A DNA stretch of 53,676 nucleotides, taken from a bacterium. Lineage in GTDB: Bacteria > Gemmatimonadota > Glassbacteria > GWA2-58-10. The stretch lies in contig JAJFUG010000201.1 of assembly GCA_021372515.1 (NCBI GenBank), positions 1 through 53,676 on the forward strand, written 5' to 3'. Below the pieces are notes generated by a model. That model saw nothing but the letters and a program-made list of their open reading frames with translations. It did not search any database and was not told the DNA's origin. The translations under genes and the position numbers were made by a program. Shown here piece after piece: positions 1-9,411 of this stretch; the stretch's first letter is position 1; each line of letters starts with the position of its first letter.

Positions 1-141
1 GAGATGGTGATGCCGGGCGACAACGTGGAGCTTTTGATCGAGTTGATCACGCCGATCGCGATGGAGAAAGAGCTTCGTTTCGCGATTCGTGAGGGCGGCC
101 GTACGGTGGGCGCCGGCGTGGTGACCGAGATTATTGAATAA
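1..141 (+). CDS. tuf: Elongation factor Tu, C-terminal fragment
   Basis: Only the last 46 codons are in the window; the gene begins upstream of base 1. The visible end, which includes [19 protein letters not shown] and finishes [17 protein letters not shown], is the third beta-barrel domain of EF-Tu, the GTPase that delivers aminoacyl-tRNA to the ribosome. Its place 33 bases before rpsJ is the usual tuf-S10 junction. No terminator is visible between them, so co-transcription is likely. Confidence 0.97.
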   Translation, partial: EMVMPGDNVELLIELITPIAMEKELRFAIREGGRTVGAGVVTEIIE

Positions 142-174
142 TCACATAAACGGGACTCTGTTCAAGAGGCTTAC

Positions 175-483
175 GTGCAGGGACAGAAGATTCGCATAAG
201 ACTGAAGTCTTTCGACCACGCGTTGATCGACCGGTCGACAGAGGACATAGTCAAGACGGCTATGGAGACGGGCGCACAGGTGGTTGGGCCGATTCCGCTG
301 CCCACCAAGCGCAGTGTTTTCACGGTGAACCGCTCTCCGCATGTCGACAAGAAGAGCCGTGAGCAGTTCGAGCTCAAGACGCACAAGCGCCTGATCGAGA
401 TCTACAACAGCAAGCCTCAGACCATCGACGCGTTGACCAAGCTCGATCTGCCCGCCGGGGTGGACATCGAGATCAAGGTCTGA
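175..483 (+). CDS. rpsJ: 30S ribosomal protein S10
   Basis: This 102-residue protein has the full S10 length. S10 sits in the 30S head and, as NusE, also joins the antitermination complex with NusB. The family stretches [14 protein letters not shown] and [13 protein letters not shown] are present. The start is GTG at 175, preceded by an AAGAGG-like ribosome binding site 5 bases upstream. It opens the S10 cluster. The 111-base spacer to rplC is long for this operon and contains competing GC-rich hairpins. Confidence 0.98.
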   Translation: MQGQKIRIRLKSFDHALIDRSTEDIVKTAMETGAQVVGPIPLPTKRSVFTVNRSPHVDKKSREQFELKTHKRLIEIYNSKPQTIDALTKLDLPAGVDIEIKV

Positions 484-522
484 CGCGCACGCGATGGACG
501 GCAGGCTCGCGCGGGGGTCAAT

Positions 523-545
523 CGCCGCAGGCGGCGGACGCCGCC
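523..545 (+). other. Two mutually exclusive GC hairpins between rpsJ and rplC
   Basis: Arm CGCCG (523-527) can pair with CGGCG (532-536) around the loop CAGG. Alternatively GGCGGC (530-535) pairs with GCCGCC (540-545) around GGAC. The two structures share bases, so only one can form at a time. Such competition could serve control of rplC, but short GC inverted repeats are common in this genome. Confidence 0.3.
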
Positions 546-594
546 CCGTGTCGAGAGACAAACTGAGGACTTTATAATCCTCGAGAGGTAATGG

Positions 595-1215
595 ATGCTT
601 GGATTAATCGGAAAGAAAATGGGCATGACCCGGATATTCAGCCCCGAAGGGCTGGCTGTGCCGGTGACCGTGATCCAGGCCGGGCCCTGCAAGGTGACCC
701 AGGTCAAGACCGGCGCCAAGGAAGGTTACGAGGCGATCCAGGTCGGCTTCGGAGCGCGTAAGGAGAAGAACCTTACTCGCGCGGTCAAGGGACATCTGGC
801 CAAGGTGCCGGGATTCTTCCCGGTGCGGCTGGGCGAGTTCCGCCTGGACGACGCCGGAGAGTACACGGTGGGCCAGGACCTGGATGTGACGATTTTCGAG
901 GCCGGCGAGATAGTGGACGTGATCGGTGTGATGAAGGGCCGCGGTTTTCAGGGCGTCATCCGGCGTCACGGACACAGCGGCGGCAGCGAGACCCACGGCA
1001 ACACCGCACACCGCGTTCCGGGTTCGGTCGGCTCGTCCGCCGATCCGTCGCGCACCTGGAAGAACCTGAAGCTTCCGGGCCAGTACGGCAACACCCGTCA
1101 GACCCAGAAAAACCTTCAGGTGGTAAAAGTGGATGTCGAGCGTGGCATCCTGTTCATCAAGGGAGCGGTCCCGGGTCCGGCCAACGGCCTGGTGACAATC
1201 AGAAAGCAAAAGTAA
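595..1215 (+). CDS. rplC: 50S ribosomal protein L3
   Basis: The protein is 206 residues, the normal bacterial L3 length. L3 is an early-assembly 23S rRNA binder whose long loop reaches toward the peptidyl-transferase centre. The N-terminus MLGLIGKKMGMTRIF is diagnostic, and the GRGFQGVIRRHG segment belongs to the extended loop. Two ATGs lie 4 bases apart (591 and 595). The second is in frame and follows a GAGAGG ribosome binding site at 583-588. A 57-base spacer separates it from rplD. Confidence 0.98.
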   Translation: MLGLIGKKMGMTRIFSPEGLAVPVTVIQAGPCKVTQVKTGAKEGYEAIQVGFGARKEKNLTRAVKGHLAKVPGFFPVRLGEFRLDDAGEYTVGQDLDVTIFEAGEIVDVIGVMKGRGFQGVIRRHGHSGGSETHGNTAHRVPGSVGSSADPSRTWKNLKLPGQYGNTRQTQKNLQVVKVDVERGILFIKGAVPGPANGLVTIRKQK

Positions 1216-1272
1216 TGCAGGCTCCGCCGCGAAATGTGCCCGCGGCACTGAGCGTAACAGACTGAGGAAACC

Positions 1273-1896
1273 ATGACGCAGGCAGGATTGTACAGGCAGA
1301 ACGGAGAAAAAGCGGGTGAGGTGGGACTGCCCGAAAGCTATTTCGGGGCACAGATCAAAGAGGGTCCCGTCTACTATGCGGTGAACGCCCTGCTGACCAA
1401 CCAGCGTCAGGGTGATGCATCGACCAAGACCCGCGGCCAGGTGAATTTCAGCACCAAGAAACCCTGGCGTCAGAAAGGCACCGGACGTGCGCGCGCCGGT
1501 ATGCGCAGCAGCCCGGTGTGGCGTCACGGCGGCACGGTGTTCGGCCCTCACCCCAAGGAGTACGACGTGCGCGTGCCGAAGAAGGTGCGTCGCGCCGCCC
1601 TGGTCAGCGCTCTTAGCGCCAAGGCCCAGGAACAGGCCTCAGTGGTGGTGATCGAGAGCATCGAAATGGCCGCGCCCAAGACCCGCGAGGTGGCGGATTT
1701 CCTGAAGAAAGTGGACGCCTGCGGAAAGCGTGTGCTGTTCATGCTCGAGGCGGTAAACCCGATGTTCTGGAAATCGGCGCGTAACCTGGAACGGGTTGCG
1801 GTGAAGCCGTTCTCGGAGTGCAGCGCCTATGACGTCCTGCTGGCCGAGAAACTGGTGATAGAGCGAAGCGTACTCGATCAACTGGAGCAGAAGTGA
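1273..1896 (+). CDS. rplD: 50S ribosomal protein L4
   Basis: This is a full-length L4 of 207 residues. L4 lines the exit-tunnel constriction and in Enterobacteria also represses its own S10 operon. The extended tunnel loop is recognisable (RQKGTGRARAGMRSSPVWRHG, about residues 60-80), followed by the globular VPKKVRRAALVSALSAKA segment. A GAGG ribosome binding site lies 5 bases before the ATG. The stop codon overlaps the GTG start of rplW, which suggests translational coupling. Confidence 0.98.
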   Translation: MTQAGLYRQNGEKAGEVGLPESYFGAQIKEGPVYYAVNALLTNQRQGDASTKTRGQVNFSTKKPWRQKGTGRARAGMRSSPVWRHGGTVFGPHPKEYDVRVPKKVRRAALVSALSAKAQEQASVVVIESIEMAAPKTREVADFLKKVDACGKRVLFMLEAVNPMFWKSARNLERVAVKPFSECSAYDVLLAEKLVIERSVLDQLEQK

Positions 1897-2186
1897 AGAT
1901 GGATGCATACCAGATAGTGCAGCGCCCGCTGCTGACAGAAAAGAGTGACCGTCTGCGCGAGGGCAGCCGGCAGTACTGCTTCCAGGTTGATCCGAGCGCC
2001 AACAAGCTCGAGATCAAACAGGCGGTGGAGGAACTGTTCAAGGTCAAGGTGGAAAAGGTGCGCGTCTACAACCTTGAAGGCAAGACCAAACGCATGGGCC
2101 GTCACGAGGGCCGTCGCGCCAACTGGAAGAAGGCGTTCGTGACACTCAAAGGCGAGGCAGTAATCGACCTGTTCGAAGGTGTATAA
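1893..2186 (+). CDS. rplW: 50S ribosomal protein L23
   Basis: This protein of about 97 residues matches L23, which forms part of the exit-tunnel rim and docks trigger factor and SRP. The N-terminal [15 protein letters not shown] and the [21 protein letters not shown] loop are typical. Two starts are possible: GTG at 1893, overlapping the rplD stop with GGAG 5 bases upstream, or ATG at 1899 with that GGAG 11 bases upstream. The spacing favours 1893. The choice changes only two residues. Confidence 0.97.
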   Translation: MKMDAYQIVQRPLLTEKSDRLREGSRQYCFQVDPSANKLEIKQAVEELFKVKVEKVRVYNLEGKTKRMGRHEGRRANWKKAFVTLKGEAVIDLFEGV

Positions 2187-2218
2187 GGTTAAGGTTAAAT
2201 CAAACCTGTGGACGTAAA

Positions 2219-3043
2219 ATGGCTCTGAAGAAGCTCAAACCGGTTACGGCAGGCACTCGGTTCCGTCAGATCAGCGCTTTCGACCTGATCACCGAGACAA
2301 AACCCGAGCGCTCGCTGGTGGAAAACCTGCCCGAAAAGGGCGGGCGCAATCATCATGGTCACGTGACCATGCGCTATCGCGGCGGTGGCCACAAGCGCCA
2401 GTACCGCCGTATCGATTTCAAGCGCAACAAGCCGGGGATCAAGGCCCGCGTGGCCACGATCGAGTACGACCCGAACCGCTCGTCGTTCATCTGCCTGGTC
2501 AATTACGTTGACGGGGAGAAGCGCTACATCCTGCACTGCCAGGGTCTGAGCGTAGGCGACTGGGTCGAGTCCGGCCCCGGCGCCGACATCCGTCCGGGCA
2601 ACGCCCTGGCGCTGGCCGACATCCCGCTGGGCACCATGGTGCACAACGTGGAGATGAAGCCGGGCAAGGGCGGGCAGATCGCGCGCAGCGCCGGAAGCGC
2701 TGTGCAGATCGCGGCCAAGGAGGGACGGTATGTCCACCTGAAGATGCCCTCGGGCGAGATGCGTCTGATCCCGCGTGAGTGCATGGCCACGGTGGGCGTG
2801 GTGGGTAACTCGGAGCACGAGGGCATCTCCTACGGCAAAGCCGGGGCCAAGCGCTGGATCGGTGTACGCCCGCACGTGCGCGGCGTGGCCAAGAACCCGG
2901 TCGACCACCCGATGGGCGGCGGCGAGGGTAAGAGTTCCGGCGGCCGCCACCCCTGCACTCCGTGGGGCAAGCCGACCAAGGGATACAAGACCCGTAAGAA
3001 GAAGAACCAGTCGGACAAATACATTATCAAGCGTAGAGGCTAA
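2219..3043 (+). CDS. rplB: 50S ribosomal protein L2
   Basis: This full-length L2 has 274 residues. L2 binds 23S rRNA close to the peptidyl-transferase centre and supports subunit association. The C-terminal HPMGGGEG motif carries the conserved histidine near the active site. The [18 protein letters not shown] segment and the central SH3-like and OB folds are intact. Nothing in the sequence suggests truncation or frameshift. It lies 32 bases after rplW and 25 bases before rpsS. Confidence 0.98.
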   Translation: MALKKLKPVTAGTRFRQISAFDLITETKPERSLVENLPEKGGRNHHGHVTMRYRGGGHKRQYRRIDFKRNKPGIKARVATIEYDPNRSSFICLVNYVDGEKRYILHCQGLSVGDWVESGPGADIRPGNALALADIPLGTMVHNVEMKPGKGGQIARSAGSAVQIAAKEGRYVHLKMPSGEMRLIPRECMATVGVVGNSEHEGISYGKAGAKRWIGVRPHVRGVAKNPVDHPMGGGEGKSSGGRHPCTPWGKPTKGYKTRKKKNQSDKYIIKRRG

Positions 3044-3068
3044 CCCGTAACAGGGATGATGAGGCAGC

Positions 3069-3356
3069 ATGTCCAGATCGATTAAAAAAGGTCCTTTTAT
3101 CGAGGACTCCCTGCTCAAGAAAGTCCTGACGCTCAACAGCGCCGGGGAAAAGAAGGTGATCAAGACCTGGTCCCGTCGCTCGACCATCAGCCCGGAATTC
3201 GTCGGGCACACGGTGGCCGTGCACAACGGGAACAAGTTCATCCCGGTCTACGTCACCGAGAACATGGTCGGCCACAAGCTGGGCGAGTTCTCGCCGACCA
3301 GATTCTTCCGCGGCCACGGCGGCAAGCTGGCCGAGCGCAGTTCGGCTCGCAAGTAA
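3069..3356 (+). CDS. rpsS: 30S ribosomal protein S19
   Basis: This protein of 95 residues is S19, which lies in the 30S head with S13 and contacts the A-site tRNA region. [16 protein letters not shown] at the start and the later [21 protein letters not shown] segment followed by [16 protein letters not shown] are family hallmarks. It is followed by a 107-base spacer, one of the longest in the cluster. That spacer holds three copies of a CAGGCGGA word but no ORF. Confidence 0.98.
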   Translation: MSRSIKKGPFIEDSLLKKVLTLNSAGEKKVIKTWSRRSTISPEFVGHTVAVHNGNKFIPVYVTENMVGHKLGEFSPTRFFRGHGGKLAERSSARK

Positions 3357-3360
3357 GCCG

Positions 3361-3440
3361 CAGGCGGACGCAGGCGGAGTAAAACGGCAGCAACGAAGTT
3401 TCGGCCGCAGCGCGCCGTGAGTGATCACGCGCAGGCGGAA
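3361..3440 (+). repeat. CAGGCGGA repeats in the rpsS-rplV spacer
   Basis: CAGGCGGACG (3361-3370) is followed directly by CAGGCGGAGT (3371-3380), and a third copy GCAGGCGGAA lies at 3431-3440. The spacer also contains GC-rich inverted segments. No known element is recognised. It may be a remnant of local duplication. Confidence 0.4.
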
Positions 3441-3463
3441 GGTTCCAACCCAATCTGTACGAG

Positions 3464-3829
3464 ATGATGATGATTGCTCAAGCTAAAGCCAAGTATGTCC
3501 GTATTTCCTCGCGCAAGGTCCAGCTCGTGGTCGATCTGATCCGCGGGAAGAATATCGAGGAAGCGTTCACCATTCTCCGCTATACGAACAAGGCGGCCTC
3601 CCTGCCTGTGCGCAAGCTGGTCCAGTCGGCGTACTCCAACGCGGTCAACCAGCTCGGAAGCATGGACCTGGACACCAGGAGCATCGTCATCCGGGAGATT
3701 CGGGTGGACCAGGGACCGACAATGAAACGCTGGCTGCCGCGGGCGATGGGCCGCGCTACACCGATGTTGAAAAGGACGAGCCACATAAGCGTGGCCCTGG
3801 ATGTCCCGGAGCCTGCACCCGCGCGTTGA
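3464..3829 (+). CDS. rplV: 50S ribosomal protein L22
   Basis: The protein has up to 121 residues. L22 has a globular domain and a long beta-hairpin that reaches into the exit tunnel. AKAKYVRISSRKVQLVVDLIRGK and the tunnel hairpin RWLPRAMGRATPMLKRTSHI identify it. Three tandem ATG codons (3464, 3467, 3470) could each be the start. The local ribosome binding site is weak, so the exact start is uncertain by two residues. A macrolide-resistance-type deletion in the hairpin is not seen. Confidence 0.97.
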   Translation: MMMIAQAKAKYVRISSRKVQLVVDLIRGKNIEEAFTILRYTNKAASLPVRKLVQSAYSNAVNQLGSMDLDTRSIVIREIRVDQGPTMKRWLPRAMGRATPMLKRTSHISVALDVPEPAPAR

Positions 3830-3894
3830 TTCGACTCGAATCGGGGCCAGTGAACACGGCGGCCGGAAAACTATAAGGCAATAAGGAGTCTCAA

Positions 3895-4569
3895 GTGGGT
3901 CAGAAGACACATCCCGTTGGATTCAGACTCGGCATAGTCAAGGGCTGGGAATCGGTCTGGTTTTCGGAACGCGATTTCTCGCGCCTGCTCAAGGAAGACG
4001 AGCTGATCCGTAAATACGTGCACAACCGGCTGTCCCACGCCGCGATCAGCAAAGTGGTCATCGAGCGCACGCCGCAGAAAATGACGGTGGTCATCCACAC
4101 GGCGCGTCCCGGCGTGGTGATCGGCCGCAAGGGTCAGGAAGTGGACAAGCTGCGCGATGAGCTGGCGCACCTGTCGAAGGATGAGATCTTCATCAAGATC
4201 GAGGAGATCAAGAATCCCGAACTCGACAGCCAGCTCGTGTCGGACGGAGTCGCGTTCCAGCTCAGCCAGCGGGTGAGTTTCCGCCGGGCGATGAAGAAAG
4301 CGGTGACCTCGGCCATGCGGATGAACGCTCAGGGGATCAAGATCAAGTGCGGCGGCCGTCTGGGCGGCGCCGAGATCGCGCGCTCCGAGGGCTATCACGA
4401 GGGCCGGGTGCCGCTGCACACGCTGCGTGCCGATATCGATTACGCGACGAGCACGGCGCACACCACTTTCGGCACGATCGGGGTGAAAGTCTGGATCTGC
4501 AAGGGCGAAGTGATTCAGCCGCGGCGCAAGGGCGCCGAACGCAAGCCCGAAGCTGCGACGCGTTCCTGA
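3895..4569 (+). CDS. rpsC: 30S ribosomal protein S3
   Basis: At 224 residues this is a standard S3, which forms the mRNA entry channel with S4 and S5 and has helicase activity there. The N-terminus [13 protein letters not shown], the KH-type RNA-binding motif [12 protein letters not shown] (about residues 75-86), and the C-terminal [20 protein letters not shown] segment are present. It starts with GTG at 3895, with AAGGAG 6 bases upstream. Confidence 0.98.
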   Translation: MGQKTHPVGFRLGIVKGWESVWFSERDFSRLLKEDELIRKYVHNRLSHAAISKVVIERTPQKMTVVIHTARPGVVIGRKGQEVDKLRDELAHLSKDEIFIKIEEIKNPELDSQLVSDGVAFQLSQRVSFRRAMKKAVTSAMRMNAQGIKIKCGGRLGGAEIARSEGYHEGRVPLHTLRADIDYATSTAHTTFGTIGVKVWICKGEVIQPRRKGAERKPEAATRS

Positions 4570-4661
4570 GCCGTCACGGTACGGAAAGCGCCCTTTACGG
4601 AGCAACAGAAAAGTCAAAGCAATGCCGGTGAGAAGCGCCGGCCTGAATTCGAGGAGTAACA

Positions 4662-5096
4662 ATGCTTGCCCCCAAGAGAATCAAGTACAGGAAACAGCAG
4701 CGCGGCCGGATGAACGGGGCCGCCTGGCGCGGCTCCTCGGTGAGCTTCGGCGAGTACGGGCTCCAGGCGCTTGAGCCGGCCTGGATCACGAACCGCCAGA
4801 TCGAGGCGGCCCGTGTGGCGATGACCCGTCACATCAAAAGGGGCGGGAAAGTCTGGATCAGGATTTTCCCGGACAAGCCGATCACCAAGAAACCCGCCGA
4901 AACCCGCATGGGTAAGGGCAAAGGCGCCCCGGAGGGCTGGGTGGCCGTGGTCAAAAGCGGCCGGATCATGTTCGAGATCGGCGGAATCGAGAAAGAGCTA
5001 GCGCTGGAAGCCTTGCGCCTGGCCTCGCATAAGCTGCCCATCCGGACCAAGGTCATCTTCCGGGAGACTGTCACGGAGGAGGGGGCGGAAGAATGA
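4662..5096 (+). CDS. rplP: 50S ribosomal protein L16
   Basis: This 144-residue protein is L16, which helps place A-site tRNA on the 50S subunit. It begins [19 protein letters not shown] and contains the [14 protein letters not shown] stretch around the conserved arginine and glycine loop. A GAGGAG ribosome binding site precedes the ATG. Its stop codon overlaps the ATG of rpmC in an ATGA arrangement, so the two are probably translationally coupled. Confidence 0.98.
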   Translation: MLAPKRIKYRKQQRGRMNGAAWRGSSVSFGEYGLQALEPAWITNRQIEAARVAMTRHIKRGGKVWIRIFPDKPITKKPAETRMGKGKGAPEGWVAVVKSGRIMFEIGGIEKELALEALRLASHKLPIRTKVIFRETVTEEGAEE

Positions 5097-5305
5097 AAGC
5101 CCACGAAATCAGGGAAATGAACGAGGACGAAATCCGTCAGCGCCTGAGCGACCTGAAAGAGGAATATTTCCGTCTCTCTTTCCGTCACTCGGTGCACAAG
5201 ATCGACAACCCGCTGCAGCTTCAGCGCATGCGCCGGGATATCGCCCGCTGCCTGACAGTGCTCAAGCAGAAAGAGGCTGCCGCGGGCGAAGTCGCCGGGG
5301 CCTGA
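5093..5305 (+). CDS. rpmC: 50S ribosomal protein L29
   Basis: A 70-residue, highly helical protein typical of L29, which sits beside L23 at the tunnel exit. It opens [18 protein letters not shown] and contains the [20 protein letters not shown] hairpin of two helices. Its ATG overlaps the rplP stop codon. It is followed 43 bases later by rpsQ. Confidence 0.97.
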   Translation: MKAHEIREMNEDEIRQRLSDLKEEYFRLSFRHSVHKIDNPLQLQRMRRDIARCLTVLKQKEAAAGEVAGA

Positions 5306-5348
5306 GACCTAACCGAACAAACAGCCGGTTGGCATTCTGGAGATTAAA

Positions 5349-5606
5349 ATGGAAAGAAGCTTTCGTAAAACCCGTGTCGGCACTGTGGTCAGCGACAAGA
5401 TGGAAAAGACGGTGATCGTCCGCATCCAGCGTCAGATCAAGCACCCGATCTACGGCAAGGCAATGTGGCGCTCCAAGAAGTTCCAGGCCCACGACGAGGA
5501 CAATCGCTGCAAGATCGGCGACCAGGTCCGGATCATGGAGACGCGCCCGATCAGCAAGAACAAGTGCTGGCGTGTGATCGAGGTAATCTCCAGCGTGGTG
5601 GAATGA
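5349..5606 (+). CDS. rpsQ: 30S ribosomal protein S17
   Basis: This 85-residue OB-fold protein is S17, an early binder of 16S rRNA in the 30S body. The segments [19 protein letters not shown] and [20 protein letters not shown] are characteristic. A GGAG ribosome binding site lies before the ATG. Its place between rpmC and rplN matches the conserved order. Confidence 0.97.
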   Translation: MERSFRKTRVGTVVSDKMEKTVIVRIQRQIKHPIYGKAMWRSKKFQAHDEDNRCKIGDQVRIMETRPISKNKCWRVIEVISSVVE

Positions 5607-5677
5607 TCTAAAGGCTTCCGGAGTGTACGGCCGGAACCGGGATAGCGATTCCTCAAACCGTGGACAGGTGAAAGAAA

Positions 5678-6046
5678 ATGATACAGCAGGAGACAATTCT
5701 CAGGATAGCGGACAACTCGGGGGCCAAGAAAGCGCTCTGCATCCGGGTGCTGGGTGGAACCCGCCGCCGCTACGCCCGGCTGGGCGATATCATCATCGTC
5801 GCGGTCAAGGATGCTCTGCCCAACGGCAACATGCGCAAGGGCGACGTGGCCAAGGCGGTGGTTGTGCGCTGCGCCAAGGAAACCCGTCGCAAGGACGGCA
5901 GCTACATCCGGTTCGACGAGAACGCGGCCGTGATCATCGACGACAAGAAAGAGCCGCGGGCGACCCGTATTTTTGGCCCGGTGGCCCGTGAGCTGCGTGA
6001 GAAGCAGTTCATGAAGATCGTCTCACTTGCCCCGGAAGTGCTTTAA
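5678..6046 (+). CDS. rplN: 50S ribosomal protein L14
   Basis: This is a 122-residue L14, the full family length. L14 contacts 16S rRNA at an intersubunit bridge. [18 protein letters not shown] and the later [22 protein letters not shown] segment are highly conserved family blocks. The gene lies 71 bases after rpsQ, and this spacer contains no other ORF. Confidence 0.98.
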   Translation: MIQQETILRIADNSGAKKALCIRVLGGTRRRYARLGDIIIVAVKDALPNGNMRKGDVAKAVVVRCAKETRRKDGSYIRFDENAAVIIDDKKEPRATRIFGPVARELREKQFMKIVSLAPEVL

Positions 6047-6072
6047 TCACACGGATACGAAGGTGCCTCAAG

Positions 6073-6405
6073 ATGCATATCGTGAAAAATGACAAGGTGA
6101 TAGTGATCGCGGGCAACAGCCGGGGCCGCACGGGCGAAGTGCTCAAGGTGTTCCCCGACAAGGAGCGCGCGATAGTTAAGGGTCTCAACATGGTCAAGCG
6201 CCACCAGCGCCCGACCCAGAAGAACCCGCAGGGTGGGATCGTGGAGAAGGAAGCTCCGATCCACGTGAGCAACCTGATGCTGCTGGATGACAAGAGCGGC
6301 AAGGGTGTACGGATTCGCAGCAGCAAACTCAACGATGAGAAGGGCAGCAAGGTCAGGATCAGCGCAAAAAGCGGTGAGGTCATCCCGAAAAAAACCGGGG
6401 CCTGA
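6073..6405 (+). CDS. rplX: 50S ribosomal protein L24
   Basis: The 110-residue product is L24, an initiator of 50S assembly with an N-terminal KOW/SH3 fold. The KOW motif is seen as DKVIVIAGNSRGRTGEVLKV, followed by NMVKRHQRPTQKNPQGGIVE. The C-terminus ends in a lysine-rich tail. It sits between rplN and rplE as expected. Confidence 0.97.
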   Translation: MHIVKNDKVIVIAGNSRGRTGEVLKVFPDKERAIVKGLNMVKRHQRPTQKNPQGGIVEKEAPIHVSNLMLLDDKSGKGVRIRSSKLNDEKGSKVRISAKSGEVIPKKTGA

Positions 6406-6480
6406 AAATAAGCCGTCCGCTGCGGTCCGGATTCTCGCCGTCTAATAAGGAACAATTTTTAACCGGTAGGTACACAGGCG

Positions 6481-7038
6481 ATGGCCAGACTCAAAGAGAA
6501 ATACTACAAAGTGATACAGCCGAAACTGAAAGATGAGTTCGGCATCAAGAACATCCTCGATGTGCCGCGTCTCGAAAAGATCGTGATCAATTGCGGCATG
6601 GGCTCGGCGATCCAGAACCCCAAGGAACTGGAAACCGCCCAGCAGGAGCTGCGTCAGATCACCGGTCAGCACGCCGTGATCACTCGGGCCAAGAAATCGA
6701 TTTCCAATTTCAAGCTGCGTGGCGGCATGAAAATCGGCTGCCGGGTCACCCTGCGCGGTGAACGGATGTGGGAATTCGTCGACCGGCTGATTTCGGTTGC
6801 CATCCCGCGCATCCGTGATTTCCGCGGTATTCCCAACAAGAGCTTCGACGGTCGGGGCAACTACACACTGGGCGTCAAGGAGCAGGTGATCTTCCCGGAA
6901 ATCGATTTCGACAAGATCGAGAAGCTGCACGGAATGGATATCACTTTTGTGACGACTACGGAAAAGGACGACCGGGCTTTCGCTCTGCTGCGCGAGCTGG
7001 GAATGCCATTCCGCACCGCACAGCAACGGACCGCCTGA
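6481..7038 (+). CDS. rplE: 50S ribosomal protein L5
   Basis: This 185-residue protein is L5, which binds 5S rRNA and contacts P-site tRNA and S13. The [38 protein letters not shown] and [10 protein letters not shown] segments are family signatures. Length and ends look complete. It is followed 44 bases later by the zinc-type S14 gene. Confidence 0.97.
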   Translation: MARLKEKYYKVIQPKLKDEFGIKNILDVPRLEKIVINCGMGSAIQNPKELETAQQELRQITGQHAVITRAKKSISNFKLRGGMKIGCRVTLRGERMWEFVDRLISVAIPRIRDFRGIPNKSFDGRGNYTLGVKEQVIFPEIDFDKIEKLHGMDITFVTTTEKDDRAFALLRELGMPFRTAQQRTA

Positions 7039-7082
7039 GGCGGCTGATACAGGAACCTCAGCCAGAAAAAGAGGGTGACGAA

Positions 7083-7268
7083 GTGGCCAGAAAAGCCTTG
7101 ATCGAAAAATGCAACGGCAAGCCAAAATTCAAGGTGCGCCAGTACAACCGCTGCAAGCGCTGCGGCCGTCCACGGGCTTACTATCGTAAGTTCGGGCTGT
7201 GCCGTATCTGCCTGCGGCAGCTCGCCCTTCAGGGTAAAATCCCGGGCGTGCGCAAGGCGAGCTGGTGA
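7083..7268 (+). CDS. rpsN: 30S ribosomal protein S14, zinc-binding type
   Basis: This protein of 61 residues is the short S14 type with a zinc ribbon rather than the long zinc-free type of E. coli. The ligand cysteines are the CKRC and CRIC pairs (about residues 24-43). The C-terminus [11 protein letters not shown] is typical. It starts with GTG at 7083. Genomes often carry a zinc-independent paralogue elsewhere for zinc limitation; none is in this window. Confidence 0.97.
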   Translation: MARKALIEKCNGKPKFKVRQYNRCKRCGRPRAYYRKFGLCRICLRQLALQGKIPGVRKASW

Positions 7269-7372
7269 GTTGGGCGCCATAAAACAACGAATATGATTGA
7301 GCCGGCCGCGGTGCAGCGATTACCGCGCCACCGGCGGAAGAAAACGAAAAATACATCGCAGAGAGAGCAAAG

Positions 7373-7771
7373 ATGACGATGACTGACCCCATTTCCGATA
7401 TGCTGACCCGCATCCGCAACGGGTACAAGGCTAAGCATATCCGGGTGGACGTTCCCTCGTCGAACCTGAAACGGGAGATCGCCCGAATCCTGATGCGGGA
7501 AAACATGATCCGCAACTGGCGCGAGGTTCCCGGCAACTACCAGGGCATTATCAGGATCTACCTGAAATATGGCCCCGGGGATGTGCCGGCGATGATCGGT
7601 TCGCGGCGGGTGAGCAAGCCGGGGCTGCGAATCTATCGCGCCTCCGAACAGCTCAAGCGTATCCGCAACGGCCTGGGATTGTCCATTATTTCCACCTCCA
7701 AGGGTGTGATCACCGACCGCGAGGCGCGCAAGCTTCACGTGGGCGGCGAGGTGCTGGCCGAGGTCTGGTAA
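7373..7771 (+). CDS. rpsH: 30S ribosomal protein S8
   Basis: The 132-residue product is S8, a primary 16S rRNA binder and, in E. coli, the repressor of the spc operon. It has DPISDMLTRIRNGYKAKH at the N-terminus and the C-terminal SIISTSKGVITDREARK signature with the GGEVLAEVW end. ATG codons at 7373 and 7379 are both possible. A 104-base spacer precedes it. Confidence 0.97.
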   Translation: MTMTDPISDMLTRIRNGYKAKHIRVDVPSSNLKREIARILMRENMIRNWREVPGNYQGIIRIYLKYGPGDVPAMIGSRRVSKPGLRIYRASEQLKRIRNGLGLSIISTSKGVITDREARKLHVGGEVLAEVW

Positions 7772-7832
7772 GGCCCGGTGTGAGAGTTATTAATTCGATC
7801 TCAGGAATCTGAGGTAAATACGGGAGGACCTC

Positions 7833-8381
7833 GTGTCCCGCATAGGAAAACTTCCAATTGCTCTGCCCAAAGGGGTCAAAGTCAGCCACGACAAGGAACT
7901 GCTCGTGGTCGAGGGGCCCAAGGGCAAAAATGAAGAGCGCATTCACCGCAACATGATCCTCGACATCAGTGAGGATCAGATTTTGGTGCGGCGGCCGGAT
8001 GACAGCAAGCTGAACTGCTCCCTGCACGGGCTGACCCGCACGCTGGTGTTCAACGCGATAACCGGCGTGACCACAGGGTTCACCAAGCGTCTGGCCATCG
8101 AAGGCGTGGGCTACAAGGCCACGTTGAGCACCAAGAACAAGGGCGCCCTGACCCTCGACCTGGGTTTCTCACACCAGATCGAGGTTGTGCCGCCCGCGGG
8201 CGTTTCGTTCGAGGTCCCGGCTCCGACCGCGATCGTGGTCAACGGGATCAACAAGCAGGTGGTCGGCGAAGTGGCGGCCAAGATTCGCGGCTACCGTCCG
8301 CCGGAGCCCTACAAGGGCAAGGGCGTACGTTATGAAGGTGAGCAGATCCTGCGCAAGGCCGGAAAGGCTGGCAGCAAGTAA
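7833..8381 (+). CDS. rplF: 50S ribosomal protein L6
   Basis: A 182-residue L6 with two similar alpha/beta domains, located near the GTPase centre of the 50S subunit. SRIGKLPIALPKGVKV at the start and the C-terminal RGYRPPEPYKGKGVRYEGE block are conserved. The start is GTG at 7833 with GGGAGG upstream at good spacing. No frame disruption is seen. Confidence 0.97.
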   Translation: MSRIGKLPIALPKGVKVSHDKELLVVEGPKGKNEERIHRNMILDISEDQILVRRPDDSKLNCSLHGLTRTLVFNAITGVTTGFTKRLAIEGVGYKATLSTKNKGALTLDLGFSHQIEVVPPAGVSFEVPAPTAIVVNGINKQVVGEVAAKIRGYRPPEPYKGKGVRYEGEQILRKAGKAGSK

Positions 8382-8471
8382 GCGCGTAATCTGACCGTCG
8401 ACCGGGGAGGGCGCAGCCCGCACCCCGGTCCGCGGAACTAAACTATCCTCAAGTGGTGCGGGAATAAAGCG

Positions 8472-8831
8472 ATGAAGGCTTTCGACAGAGAAACAGCCCG
8501 ACTGAAGAGACACACGCGGATCCGGAAAAACATCGCCGGATGCCCCGAGCGTCCCCGCCTGGTGGTGCACCGCTCGCTCAAGAACATCGAGGGCCAGATC
8601 ATCGATGACAAGAGTGGGGTGACCCTTCTGGGCCTGTCCTCCCTGGCCAAGGAAATCGAGGCCGGCGGGAAGAAGAAGACCGAAATCAGCAAACTGGTCG
8701 GCCTGACCCTGGCGCGCAAAGCGCTGGAAAAGGGTATCACGCGGGTGGTTTTCGACCGCGGCGGCTACCTGTATCACGGCCGGATCAAGGCGTTTGCCGA
8801 GGGAGCCCGCGAGGGTGGCCTGGAGTTCTGA
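8472..8831 (+). CDS. rplR: 50S ribosomal protein L18
   Basis: This 119-residue product is L18, which joins L5 and 5S rRNA in the central protuberance. The motifs [18 protein letters not shown], the KRHTRIRKN start and the [20 protein letters not shown] end are diagnostic. The 90-base spacer before it holds GC-rich inverted sequence but no ORF. Confidence 0.97.
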   Translation: MKAFDRETARLKRHTRIRKNIAGCPERPRLVVHRSLKNIEGQIIDDKSGVTLLGLSSLAKEIEAGGKKKTEISKLVGLTLARKALEKGITRVVFDRGGYLYHGRIKAFAEGAREGGLEF

Positions 8832-8880
8832 CAGCGAAATAATATCTGTATCCTGAAATTCCTGGCAAGGAGTTGAGGAA

Positions 8881-9411
8881 TTGGATTTCAACAAAGAAAA
8901 AAGTGAGCTGATCGAGAACGTCATCACGATCAACCGCTGCGCCAAAGTTGTAAAGGGCGGACGCCGTTTCAGCTTCAGCGCTCTGGTGGCGGTCGGTGAT
9001 GGCAAGTCGAAGGTCGGCCTGGGTATGGGCAAGGCCAACGAGGTGAGCGACGCAATCCGCAAGGGTGTGGAGATCGCCAAGAAGAACATGGTGGAAGTGC
9101 CCGTGCTCCGCGGTACGGTACCGCACGAGGTTGTCGGCGAGTTCGGCGCCGGCCGTGTGTTGCTCAAGCCCGCCGCTCCCGGGGCCGGTGTGATTGCCGG
9201 CAGCAGCGTGCGAGCGGTGCTCGAGTGCGCCGGCATCCAGAACATCCTGTCCAAGTCGCTGGGTTCGAACAACCCGCATAACATGGCCAAGGCCACCCTG
9301 GCCGGGTTGAACAAGATGATGACCCTCGACAGTGTCGCCCGCCTGCGCGGCGTGACACGTGAGGAAATCGCCAAGGGAGACCGTGTCGTGGTGGAGGCGA
9401 CCTGTGACTAA
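8881..9411 (+). CDS. rpsE: 30S ribosomal protein S5
   Basis: The protein has 176 residues and is S5, which shapes the decoding site and mRNA entry. It has the dsRNA-binding-like [19 protein letters not shown] region and [20 protein letters not shown]. The start is the rare codon TTG at 8881 with AAGGAG 8 bases upstream. The C-terminus ends EATCD, and its last codons overlap the GTG start of rpmD. Confidence 0.97.
   Translation: MDFNKEKSELIENVITINRCAKVVKGGRRFSFSALVAVGDGKSKVGLGMGKANEVSDAIRKGVEIAKKNMVEVPVLRGTVPHEVVGEFGAGRVLLKPAAPGAGVIAGSSVRAVLECAGIQNILSKSLGSNNPHNMAKATLAGLNKMMTLDSVARLRGVTREEIAKGDRVVVEATCD

Noticed and set aside
573-578. TATAAT before rplC as an internal promoter
   Set aside because: No -35 box is found at 16-18 bases upstream and it overlaps a small hairpin, so it is not supported.
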